DNA of 32,824 nucleotides from Selaginella moellendorffii (Eukaryota > Streptophyta > Lycopodiopsida > Selaginellales > Selaginellaceae): the NCBI RefSeq assembly GCF_000143415.4, contig NW_003314390.1:342334-375157 (forward strand), written 5' to 3'. Positions 9,194-19,079 of this stretch are shown in pieces. A program made the translations under genes and the position numbers. The notes beneath the pieces are model-generated. The model did not search any database. It was not told the origin of the DNA and worked only from the letters and a program-made list of their open reading frames with translations. The number at the start of each line of letters is the position of its first letter. Position 1 is the stretch's first letter.

Positions 9194-12106
9194 ATGATTA
9201 TCCCTTTCCAATGTAGAAAGCGATGGCTTCTCGTGACTTTGTGTGCCTTCCTTATGCTCCAAAGCTTTGAGACTGGTGCTGCATCCGTTGAAGAAGGTAA
9301 TGAGCAAGCGTACAGATTCTGGTTCCTCAAATTTTCCTCCAGGGGACGAGCTGCGTTTCCTTAAGAGGAGTTTGGGAGATCCGGAAGTTTTGGAGAGCTG
9401 GAGGGAAGAAAGCGATCCATGCCAAAGCCGTTGGTATGGAGTCACTTGCTCAAACACCAACAGCGTGAGCGAACTGTAAGTGCTGTTTGTACTTATCAGT
9501 TTCCTGTTGAGCTTAGCTCGTCCTTGTTGCAGAGATCTGAGTAATCTACTTTTACAAGGCAGCTTGGCATCAGGCACTTTTGCAAAACTTCCAGGCCTAA
9601 CGAAGCTGTAAGTTTCAGACTTTGTAGAAAAAACCTTCTTACTCTTGTCCTGCAGGGTTTTAGCTAACAATAGCTTCACAGGAGACATTCCAGATAGTTT
9701 ATTTGGTCTGTCAAGTCTCACTCACCTGTAAGTAAAATTTCTCTTTCCATTTTGTTATCTCACATTGTTTCTATCTGCCAGAGATGTTTCGTACAACCTT
9801 TTCTCAGGAATGCTTGGCAGTGGATTTGAGCATCTAACTAAGCTACAGATACTGTACCGTATCATTTCTCTAATCTTTCTCATCCTTACTCAATTGATTC
9901 TCTAGGTCCCTTACTGGAAACCCGTTTAATACAGGGACACAGCTTGACTTCAGAGAGCTTATAGAGCTTGAATATGTGTAAGTTCCTCTCTTTTCTTTCC
10001 TACAATGTTTTCATGCATAAAATCATCTTGTTTCTCGTTCTTTTGATAGGCTGTTGGGTGGCTGTGGCTTTACACAAAGCCTTCCACCAGGAATTTTTCT
10101 GCTACCAAAACTATATGCTTTGTAAGTCTAAATTTTCTAAGCAATTTCTCACCATTTGTTATTGCCTAGTAGGGACTTGGAAGGCAACTCGTTCAGTGGA
10201 GCACTGACTGATGAGATCCGGCAAACAACAAGTCCCTTGACCGTGTTGTAAGCGACTGAGTTCTCATGTATTGTGCATTTGAACTTATTTCTCTTTCAGG
10301 GGGCTTCAAAACAGTGGCATTTCTGTTGATCTCAACCCCACCACCATCCGCTATTTCCAAAACCTCCGCTATCTGTAAGCACGAAAATAAAATCTTACCT
10401 CGTCGTCACCTTCTGAACTAATGCAGGTCCTTACCTGAAGACGTGATAAAATATGTCCCTACTGTGCTTCAAGGAAGGTTGCCAAGGCAAGTGAAGATGA
10501 ATCTCTTTGTGATGGTGCTAAATTTGTGGGTTAGGCAGTATCCAGAATTCTTTATGCATGTACGTAGCATGGATCAAATGCGAGACTCCGTCCCGCGCGA
10601 AACCGAAAGCTTCAGATGAACCAGCTCCTCCACCTAGAGCACCGAAAAGCAAAAACACCGCAGCTATTATAGGCGGTGTTGTTGGAGGGGCTGCATTTTT
10701 TATCGCAAGCTCTTGTTTGGCGATTTATTGCATACTAGCGAGGCGCCAGAAATGTGTAGTGACAGGTAACTTGCTGTTAATACTGTGTTCTGTTTGATCT
10801 TCTTTGTTTTTACCTTTCTCGCAGACTTTACTGTGAAGGCAGGATTGGAGCTAGAAGTTGTCACGAGTTCTCAATCTTTTGTCGTCGCTCACGCTTTCAC
10901 TTATGCGGAACTCGAGCAAGCTACCGATAAATTTAACATGAGAAACCTGGTTGGGGAAGGCAGCTTTGGTCAAGTGTTTCGGGGGATCCTCACGAATGGC
11001 AAGGTGAGAAAAGTATATTTCATAGACAGCTTCCAAAAGTTGGATGTTTTCAGGTGGTTGCTATCAAAAGAATGGATAGATTTGCTGGTCAGTGCGCGGA
11101 GGCAGAGAAAGAGTTTCGTATCGAGGTTGATTTGCTTAGCCGGATGAACCATCCGCACCTGGTGAGGCTGTTTGGCTACTGTGCGGACGGGAGTCAAAGA
11201 TTGATTGTCTACGAGTTCATGTCTAATGGTTCACTTGAGAGCTACTTTGCAGGTAATCTGCCACTTCTTCTCTTGCTTTCTTTTCCCAGACGTGATCTTT
11301 CCAGGTCGATGCTTATACAGGAGTGGATTCAAACTAGATTTTCGGAGGCGACTGCTAATCTCTTTGGGTTGTGCCAAAGGCTTAGCTTTCCTGCACGCTG
11401 GAGGAGAGGATGGCGATCCTATTGTTCACCGCGACTTCAAGTCTTCAAACATTCTTCTCGATTCTTACTTCTCCGCTAAGGTAAGTAGCAATCGCTCCAT
11501 TTGCCTCGTTTCTTCCACTTGCTTACAAGTTTCTCTTAGATATCCGACTTTGGATTTGCCAAGCTTCTTCAAAGGAACCAAAGCCATGCCAGCACCCGCG
11601 TGATTGGAACATTTGGCTACTTCGATCCACACTACACGGCAGTGAGTAATCTCTGCGAATTCCAATAGTAGTGTGTTGTGTAACCCGAGTGCTATAACCT
11701 GGATCAGACCGGGCGACTCACCGTGAAAGCGGATGTGTACAGTTTCGGCGTGGTACTCTTGCAGCTACTCACTGGGAAGCCTGCGGTGGTTTCATTTGGA
11801 GGGGATGACGTTCCACAAAACATAGTGTCTTGGGTGAGTTATGTTGATTCTCTTCCCTGAACTTTGGAGAGGTGAGCTCTCGGAACTTTGCAGGCGGAGC
11901 CTTGTCTCAGTGACAAGAGAAAGCTCAGGAGGATTTTGGACAAAGATTTGGGCTCTACTTACCCACCAAAGTGTGCTCACAAGCTCGCTCTTTTGGCATC
12001 GTGCTGCCTGAGAGAGAACGCGGAGGCGAGGCCAAGCATGGCTCAGTGCGTACAAACGATCGAAGAAATTCTCGTGGAGTGCGCAATGCACCTCGAAAAC
12101 GTGTAA
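9194..12106 (+). CDS. Leucine-rich repeat receptor-like kinase
   Basis: A membrane receptor Ser/Thr kinase of roughly 700 residues in about 16 exons. The ATG at 9194 begins a signal peptide ([16 protein letters not shown]). An LRR N-cap follows ([24 protein letters not shown]), then about eight LRRs, most encoded by exons of about 72 bp with phase-2 introns at the same Leu codon. A Pro/Lys-rich juxtamembrane stretch leads to a membrane helix ([20 protein letters not shown]). Kinase motifs run in order: GEGSFGQVF glycine loop, VAIKRM lysine, HRDFKSSN catalytic loop, [18 protein letters not shown] and [18 protein letters not shown]. The stop is at 12104-12106. Catalytic residues are intact; the Glu of the usual DPEY (APE equivalent) is His. 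Exon 1 is 9194-9296. One intron is GC-AG (10487-10538). The ligand and pathway cannot be read from the sequence. Confidence 0.9.
10487..10538 (+). other. GC-AG intron inside the receptor kinase
   Basis: The donor is AG|GCAAGT, the strong consensus of GC-AG introns, and the acceptor is GGCAG|T. Removing these 52 bp joins GRLPS to [15 protein letters not shown] in frame. No GT-AG choice I tried restores the frame. Confidence 0.7.
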
Positions 12107-12336
12107 AGAACAGTTCCACAGCATCAGAATGCACAGTTCGCAGCTCATTCCCTGGGGGAAGGACAAAATGTACGAGAGATAATCATCTGGGAAATTAAAG
12201 GTAGAACCAAAGAGAGAATTTTGATCTGAAGAACAAGCTTACCCTCTAGCTTCTAGCGGATTTCCGAAGCTCGACGGCGTCGATGGATTGGAAGCGACAA
12301 GCGAGTCTTTCGCGAAAAAAAACGTATCTTTTTTCT

Positions 12337-13524
12337 TCATCTCTTGGAATCGAGAGTACAGATTTCCTCGCCCGTGTTAGCGAGCCAGTAGTCATATTTG
12401 TAGTCGTCATTCATCTTCTTCGTTGCTGCCTTGTGACCCTGGCGATTACTTGACGAGAGTCTGCTCGCAAGTAGGGAGATAAGCTCTAGCTGCTTGGCCT
12501 GCTGATCCTGGAATTAAATCGAGCACACAGAACCCGCCAGCTAATTAGAAATGCTTCCAAAAGACGTACCTGTATAGCCATCAAGGCGCTTCGAGTTTCT
12601 TTAAGCTCCTCTTCAAGCAAAGTTTCACGATGGGAGAGAGCTTTCACAGCGGAGGCCATATCTGCTGCCAGTTTCGCCGTCTACAAAAACATCAAGGATG
12701 AGAGGCGCATTCTCTTGATGAAAAGCAGCAATGGCGAACCTGATGGATTGGATCTTGGAGCGTTCGTTTAGTGACTTGCACACGCACACCAAGCTTCTCG
12801 AGCTGTCTGGTTAGAGCACGGATGAGCGTGATCGAGCCAAGGAAATCGTGTTCCAGGCTCGCCACCCGCTGTGCCAGTGCTAAGTTGGAGCTCTCCTTGA
12901 GAATCCTTTCACTTGGTTGCGGCTGGACGGATCTTAGAATGATGTTGATGAGCAGAGCCAGCCATAGTGGGACGAGTTGCCAAGTGGAAAGTGCCGCATA
13001 TTTGAGCTGTCGTGGAGGTGCATGGCCTGGAGATACTTCTAGCTTCACAAAAAACAACTAAGAACACTGCTGCGAGAAAGAAAAAAGAAAGAAAAACAAG
13101 ACGAACGATTCGACTTACGCATTGTTCCTGGGTGGAAGAAGGCCGGATCAAGCATCCAGCCTGCGAGACAACGGCAGCCGAGAGGCAAATCCCCTCGCCA
13201 GTAGCTAGAATTTGCCTGTAGTTGATCCCCCGCCTCTCCTCTCCTTCATGCTTTGCTGAAATCCATGCACTGAGTGATCGATTGGAGCGGCAAAGGAACC
13301 ATACCTGATGGCGACGATGAGCAGCGAACGACGGTGAGGAACTTGATCGAGTTGCAAGCAGTGCACAGGCACGTCAAAATCTCGGCATTGCTGAGAAATC
13401 TGGGAAAGCGAAGCTGGGATTTCTTTCCGGATTGTCCCTGAGCCGCGATCAGACCAGCGGTAGGGGTAGATCCTAGAAGCGAGCACCTGACGCTGTTGCG
13501 CTGGTACACAGCCAGGGCGGCCAT
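12337..13524 (-). CDS. Coiled-coil, single-membrane-span protein of unknown function
   Basis: Five exons on the minus strand (13305-13524, 13119-13243, 12740-13057, 12570-12680, 12337-12507) join in phase into 314 residues. The introns are 59-62 bp. The N-terminus (MAALAVYQRNSVRCSLLGS) is rich in Ser, Arg and Ala and poor in acidic residues, compatible with an organelle transit peptide. A hydrophobic helix (LVPLWLALLINIILR) sits near residues 130-145. A long amphipathic coiled coil follows (RVASLEHDFLGSITLIRALT, then SAVKALSHRETLLEEELKE and QQAKQLELISLLASRL), with a charged tail ending TLDSKR. I do not recognise the family. A tethering or scaffold role in an organelle membrane is inference. 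The third exon uses a TTAG acceptor at 13058-13061 because nearby CAG sites lead to a stop. It starts 62 bp from the divergent RsmD gene. Confidence 0.7.
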
Positions 13525-13586
13525 TCCTCGCTAAAACCCCTAAATGCAAGTGAAAGAGAAAGATAAGAGCTAGGGTTTTGTCTCTC
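13525..13586. promoter_or_regulatory. 62-bp bidirectional promoter or leader region
   Basis: Only these 62 bp separate the ATG at 13524 (minus) from the ATG at 13587 (plus). Transcription start sites must lie here or inside the opposite gene's coding region. The segment holds AAAACCCTA and TAGGGTTTT elements, which resemble plant telo-box (AAACCCTA) motifs common upstream of translation and organelle genes. Confidence 0.6.
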
Positions 13587-14980
13587 ATGGCTGGAGAGCT
13601 CTGTAGCTGTGGCAGCGGCATTGCGAGCGCGTGGGAAAGGCGCCATAGAATCAGTGCTGCTCCACGTCTTGTTCTCGATCGTCGTCGCCTCCAGATTTTG
13701 GCTGCTGCATCCCCGGGTAAGAGGAGAGAACTCTTTGGTTTCTCTTTCTTGGTGGAAACTCTCAAATTCCTTGCTCTTATCGATATCCAGGCAGCAAGAG
13801 AAAGACTAGAGGCAAGAAGGACGACTCCGACTTGAAGTCCAAGTCATACACGGACGAGGAAGTTTACAACATCAGCCGCGGATGGAAGATCAAGGCCGAG
13901 CCTAACGAGAAGGTATGAGAAAGAAATTCTAGGAAGTCTTGTTTTCCCTCGCTTGATGTTTATAGCGCTTTCCAGGTTGTAGAGATGGCGGGCTTGAAGT
14001 TTCCTGCCAGCCTGAATAAACTGAGTGACCAAGATAAGGCGCCCCTTCTCGAGCCTCGGACAGTTCACAAACTTTTGCGGGTATACACTAGCTCGAGGTT
14101 GGATTTCTTAAGACCGCTCGATGTCTATCTCACTGCTACACAACAATCGGGTATGTTTCTCTTGGTCAGGTTATGGGTGGCAAAAACAATGGAAAGAAGC
14201 TCTTGTCGCCAAACGATTCCTCCGTAAGGCCGATGATGGAAGTTGTCCGAGGCGCTGTTTTTAACATGCTACAGGTAGAGAAAAAAGAGGATATCTTCTG
14301 TCTATGATACTCACCTATGTTTGAATCAAGGCACGCGGAGGATACACGGGAGGTTTGCCTCCTGGGAAATGGCTAGACCTCTACAGCGGTACTGGCTCTG
14401 TTGGAATCGAAGCGTTGAGCAGGGGCTGCTTGGCAGTAAGTTTCATGGTGAATTCTATGATCCGTATTGAAACTTGTTTTTTTTTTTTAAGGCACATTTT
14501 ATAGAAATGGACCCGTGGGTGATATCCAAGGTTCTCAAGCCCAACCTTGACGCTACGAATTACACAGAGCAGTCGGTAGTTCACATGCTCAAGGTGGAAA
14601 CTTACCTCGAGAAGCAGGCAACCAATCCAAAGGCCGAAGTTTTCGACTACATAAGCGTCACTCCCCCTTACGAAGCTGTCCATTATCCCACGCTTATGGA
14701 GCAGCTTTCTACCTCTCCTCTCGTGGGAGACTACACTTACGTGGTTAGTCAGCATTTGGTTCCTAGATTTTGCGTGATATACTCTCTCGTTTCTTGTCCC
14801 AGATTGTAGAGTATCCTTTGAAGTCGAAAGACGAAATGCCGGAGGCCTGTGGACCTCTTGCAAAGGTATTCCTCTTCTCCCTTGAAAATCATCCTGTGGA
14901 AACTTGACTCTTGTGTCATCCAGATTGTAGATAGGCGCTATGGAAGAACGCATTTGGCTGTTTACGGGCCAAATCCTTGA
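13587..14980 (+). CDS. RsmD-like 16S rRNA guanine-N2 methyltransferase, probably plastid
   Basis: Eight exons join in phase, starting with 13587-13716 and 13791-13912. The N-terminus (MAGELCSCGSGIASAWERRH) is compatible with a plastid transit peptide. The Rossmann methyltransferase fold is visible as RPMMEVVRGAVFNML, then the SAM-binding loop WLDLYSGTGSVGIEALSRG, then HFIEMDPWV with the acidic ribose-binding position. The catalytic-motif position reads FDYISVTPPYEAVHY, so TPPY replaces the bacterial DPPF/DPPY/NPPY type. The C-terminus ends RTHLAVYGPNP. Bacterial RsmD methylates a guanine in small-subunit rRNA, and a plant plastid homologue is known. It converges on LIL3 with 81 bp between stop codons. 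A poly-T acceptor tract precedes exon 6 near 14478. Confidence 0.85.
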
Positions 14981-15061
14981 CACAAGTCTATAGTCATCGA
15001 ATTTCAAGACAAAACAGGACTGGGAAACTTCAATTTAACGAGCTATACAACATCGGTTTTT

Positions 15062-16056
15062 TCATTTCTTCTGCTGCTCTTCGCTATCTTTCCAGGTCGC
15101 TTGCCATTGCTTGTCGTAGAATGTCGACTCCTTGACCAGCGTTTTGATAGTTTCCAAGTCCTCGTTCTTCCTGACCAGCAGGATTCCAACCACGGTGATG
15201 AGGAGCAGTAGCTTGCCAAAGAAGCTGTTCGTTTGGTCCACCAGGCCCACCCCAGTCAAGCTGTCTATCAAGTACGCTGCGAAGAATCCCACCATCGCTG
15301 CTCGGCCTGGAGGGAGAAAAGAAAAGACCAAAGAGTTTCTCGACAGGCGTCCGAAGGCCAGAAGGAAACACGTAGCTTACCATTCAAGAGCTCCGCCTCT
15401 GGCAAGTGGAAGCGTCGGACCCACGCCCACCACGGGACGGTAGCCGTGTCAAACAGCACAGGATCGTCGTTGCTCGAGGCCTCGGGATTCTCTTCTAGCC
15501 ACTTTCTTCTCAACACCTCTGCCGATCGATCAAGTCAGTAAGCAAAAAACAAAGCGAAAAAAGTAGGATCTCGCCACTCACCAGCGTCAATCACAGCATC
15601 CCAATCCATCTTGCCGTTCTTAACAAACTTGGTCATGTCCCAGTTGCCATTCTTCCACCTTGGATCCTCAAACTTTTCTCCGGAGACCGCGGAGCTCTTC
15701 TTTCCCAAGGCAGCGGGGCTGGGATCCTTCCCTTCGGCCGCTTCTCCCCGCAGCGTACCCCCTTTCTCCAGGGGCGATGGCTTCTTCTTGCCCGACGATT
15801 GAGCTGTGGAATCCCCCTCCTCCTTCTGCGGCAAAACAGCAACCTCCGAGGGCGCCGAATTCGTCGCCGGAACGCGCTCCTCCTCCGATGATGCCATGGC
15901 GATGGCTACTCTTCCAAATCTCTTGTTGCCGCGCCCGAAATCCCTGGCCGATGCCGCCGCGAGAGGAATGCGATGTCGCGAGCGATTGCACGAAGTACTG
16001 ACACACCTGGGAGAGCCGCCTCCCACGGGCGCCATCGCGGTCGCTGCCATCGCCAT
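15062..16056 (-). CDS. LIL3: LIL3, light-harvesting-like protein 3
   Basis: Three exons (15582-16056, 15381-15518, 15062-15306) encode 285 residues. A Ser/Arg-rich plastid transit peptide and a low-complexity acidic/basic linker precede the conserved LIL3 signature: [59 protein letters not shown]. The chlorophyll-binding-like helix is [20 protein letters not shown], followed by [11 protein letters not shown] and a second hydrophobic helix ([13 protein letters not shown]). The C-terminus has [19 protein letters not shown]. In the family LIL3 sits in thylakoids, binds chlorophyll, and anchors geranylgeranyl reductase for chlorophyll and tocopherol synthesis. The E-x-x-N-G-R motif is complete. 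The 62-bp intron at 15519-15581 must be spliced at CAG|AGGTG to give AEVLRRKW. Confidence 0.95.
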
Positions 16057-16182
16057 ATCTCTCCTCCTTCCTGCCCTAAAATGCGCTTATAATCGCCTAT
16101 TTCAAGATGGCCAGCTGGGCGTCTATTTGCGCGCCATTTCTATTCCTTTTCTTTCCCCTTTCTAGTCTTGCTTTTAGGGTTT
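16057..16182. promoter_or_regulatory. 126-bp bidirectional promoter or leader region
   Basis: This is the interval between the LIL3 ATG (16056, minus) and the SAS-4-like ATG (16183, plus). It contains a pyrimidine tract (16139-16162) and TTTAGGGTTT next to the plus-strand start, a telo-box-like element. No TATA box is evident for either direction. Confidence 0.55.
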
Positions 16183-18593
16183 ATGCGCGGCATGGATGGG
16201 CGATCGTCGCCTTCTTCCTCGCCCTGGGCGCCTGTGATCTGCAGCTCGCCACTGCATTCTGGCGGCCTCTCCATGGAGAATCCGTTCGAGATGTTCGACG
16301 AGGTGGGGAGGAGTCTCAAGTGGTTTAGTCTCTCTCGGAATGCGCCCGACGCCCCGGTCGTCCATCGGCCCGTTCTTGAGGAAGTCGCATCGCAGGATAG
16401 CTACGATTCGGATTGTTCTAGCACCAGTAGCTGGAACAAGAATCCGGAATCGCTGGCGATGCCGGACGAGCATTGCGAAGAACAGGAATCGTCTGTTTCA
16501 GAGCCTCTTCGATGTAGAGATGAATTGGTGCTCCATCACAAGGTAAGTCATGTAGAATGGCTCTTTTACTGCTCTTTAAACTCTTTTCTGTTTCAGAGCC
16601 CCGAACCAAAAATCGAAGAAATTTACGATGAGCCTTGTGTTAAGGAAGACAATGAGACTGTGAGTCCCTCCCATATATTTGTTAAGAAGTCCTAAAGTCC
16701 TTTGTGTAGCAGGAGGATCGATATTACAAAGACGAGCACGTCCAAGAGGTATTTGATAAAGCGTCCATGGTTTCTTTGACGCTTCTTTACTTCTCCAGAG
16801 TAAGCGAGAGTCCTGTCTTTACTCGCAAATGCCACCTCCGGTGGGATCGGACAAGGATCCAGTTTCTGGATTAGTGCGTTCTTTCTTCCGCACTAAACTC
16901 GATGCTCGTAAAGTTCCGGATGTGATCTCCCACGACAAAATCCCTGATACTGAAGCGTTGGAGAAGAAACTTGAAATGCTCGAAGCTGAAAACTTAAGAG
17001 TGAAGAAAGAGAGCCTGCGCCTTATCAAGTTATTGAAGGTATGGGAAGGTTCTGTGACCATCACGTGTCTGATCTCGTGCTGGCATTTTTCAGGAAAAAG
17101 AGGACGACTTTGCACGCTTTACTCAAGATAAGGCTGCATGGGAGAAACAGAGTGTGTCGAGCATGCAAGCATTTTGCTCTGAAAAAGAAGAGCTTGTAAG
17201 TGACGCATACTGTTACTTGTGCTTTGCATTGAAATGTATTGCAGCTCAAGGAACTCAAGCGGGAAAAGCGTTTGCTAGAAAAACGCTTTCAAGCCATGTC
17301 GCAGCTTCCGAATTCGCTTCCCAACAAGGCCGAGCGAAAGGAAATTGCTGATTTGAAAGCCAAGCTAATTGACGTGCATGAAGAGCATTTGAAGAAGGAA
17401 GCTCGCCTGCGGCTGACGGTACCATCCATGACTACACTCTTTTCTGTCACTGGCTTACTTTACTCTTACAGAATATCAGGCTTCGGAAGCTTGTGAAGGA
17501 GATGTCGGCCCGGCTAAACGAGAAACAAGAGGAGGTATAACTTTTCTCTGGCTATAAGCTACTGATTGTTTTCCTCGTTTTGCTAGATCAAACGATATGA
17601 ACGGCTGTTACAGGATTGGGATGTTCAAGAGCCGGAGAAGTCAGAAATAGTTCCTGGCTGCAAAACTATCAAGAAGATTGAATGCTTATCAAGCGAAAGG
17701 GCAGCTGTTGGATGTAGGATCACAGGTGCTTTGTTTTATCAACGTCCTGACGGTCGTGCAAAGCAGAAGAAGGAAGCTGCCAGCAAGGACTCCTCAATAC
17801 CGGCCTGTGGCAATAAGATAAAAGCTGCAAGCAACCCAAGCACGACTGAAAAAACTTGCACTTCTATTGTAGATGTATCAAGTGATGCAGTGGATTCAGC
17901 AAGTGACAAAAACCGCGCTACATCGATATGTAAGGAAAAGTCTTCCAGTGAACCAGGAACGGAGGACGGCGCGTCCATGGACGGAACAGTGGTCGATGAG
18001 CTCATCACTGATCATGAATCTGGTAAAACAGCTGGTTGCGACTTCTTCAACTTTTTTTCTGATGTTTGTCATTTTTTCTGTTGTAGGTTCAGACGTGCTT
18101 TTTGAGGACAAAACGAGAAGCAAGGAGAATACATGTAGAGAGAATGGCATTCGGGGAGCACAGAGAAGATCGCTGGTTTTCACGGATGGTACTCGAGAAG
18201 AAGTAAGTTTTCTGTTTGGCTTATTGANNNNNNNNNNNNNNNNNNNNNNNNNNNNNNNNNNNNNNNNNNNNNNNNNNNNNNNNNNNNNNNNNNNNNNNNN
18301 NNNNNNNNNNNNNNNNNNNNNNNNNNNGTGTCTTTACTTTCCGAATGGAGATATCAAGAACTCTCTTGCAGATGGTACTACGGAATATTACTACTCGGAA
18401 ATCGATACATGGCACACCACGAAGCCTGATGGCGTCGAGATATTTTACTTCCCGCACAACCAGGTGAGTTAGCTTGCGTCTAAGTAGCGTCTAAGTATAG
18501 GCTTAATTTAGTTTGTTCCAGATCGAAGAGCACTGGCCAGATGGACACAAAAGGATTATATTTCCAGATGGAACATCCACAGTCGAGTCCTAG
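16183..18593 (+). CDS. SAS-4/CPAP (CENPJ)-like protein with Tcp10_C domain, gap inside
   Basis: A multi-exon gene with 50-60-bp introns; exon 1 is 16183-16542. An acidic, Ser-rich N-terminus (MENPFEMFDEVGRSLKWF) precedes coiled coils (EALEKKLEMLEAENLRVKKE; LKELKREKRLLEKRF; NIRLRKLVKEMSARLNEKQ) and a Ser/Lys-rich linker. The C-terminus is a Tcp10_C/G-box beta sheet with its DG-repeat signature: RRSLVFTDGTREE, LYFPNGDIKNSLADGTTEYY, TKPDGVEIFYFPHNQ, EEHWPDGHKRIIFPDGT. The stop is TAG at 18591-18593. The domain is diagnostic of CPAP/SAS-4 proteins, which control centriole and basal-body assembly. In plants they are expected only where sperm are flagellated. A run of 100 N (18228-18327) removes part of this domain, so the protein here is incomplete. 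ATG 16192 is an alternative start. Confidence 0.82.
18228..18327. other. Assembly gap (100 N)
   Basis: Exactly 100 unknown bases, the conventional filler for a gap of unknown size. It falls between the donor site after VFTDGTREE and the exon beginning LYFPNGD, so at least one exon boundary and part of the Tcp10_C domain are missing. Confidence 0.99.
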
Positions 18594-19079
18594 TTGTTGC
18601 ATCAACTCCTCAATAAGAAAGGTTAGTTCTTATTCATTTCTGGCTGTCTACCGAATTGAAAGCTTTTTTGTTTCCATGCACCGGTTAGAACACTACTGCT
18701 GCCGCCGCACCTAGAAGTCCACTGTTTGTTATAGAAAGTCGGGCTGATCTGATGCAAGATCACTGGCGTCGTCATGATTGCAACTGCTGCACTATTCACT
18801 ACCAAGACAACGATTTGCTACCGGAGAAGAATCGTTGGGTCAAGCCTATCGCGGTGGACAGAAGATGACGGGCTACCGACTTGTAAGGGATTCATCTCCT
18901 ATAAGCTTCAGATTTCTGTTAAAACGGGACACACCACCCAGGTACAAACCTTCAATCGCAAGAGCTCATCTGAGTCGTTTGTGTTTCAGGTATCGACGGA
19001 TAAAGTCGAGCCACGTTATGTGGAAGGCTGGGATATAAGGTTCCCAAAACGGTAGCTCAGGCCGGGGAAGAAGGCAACC
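18594..19079 (+). other. Possible small spliced ORF or leader upstream of GT47 gene
   Basis: Between two genes lies a stretch with two candidate mini-introns: 18881-18909 (29 bp, unusually short) and about 18941-18988. Joining the flanking pieces gives SLGQAYRGGQKMTGYRL, ISVKTGHTTQ, and STDKVEPRYVEGWDIRFPKR followed by TAG at 19053-19055. An unspliced alternative starts at ATG 18774 and also ends there (93 codons). I recognise no family. It could equally be the 5' leader of the glycosyltransferase gene or the 3' end of an unrecognised gene. Confidence 0.3.

Noticed and set aside
9170-9721. 183-codon minus-strand frame
   Set aside because: Antisense to the spliced LRR exons of the receptor kinase, whose splice sites and motifs are clear.
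13205-13765. 186-codon minus-strand frame covering the head-to-head interval
   Set aside because: It overlaps the coiled-coil gene in another frame and the first exon of RsmD. The spliced models explain the DNA better.
14381-15007. 208-codon minus-strand frame
   Set aside because: Antisense to RsmD exons and introns; the plus strand has methyltransferase motifs with in-phase splice sites.
15132-16165. Several plus-strand frames across LIL3
   Set aside because: They are antisense shadows of the LIL3 exons.
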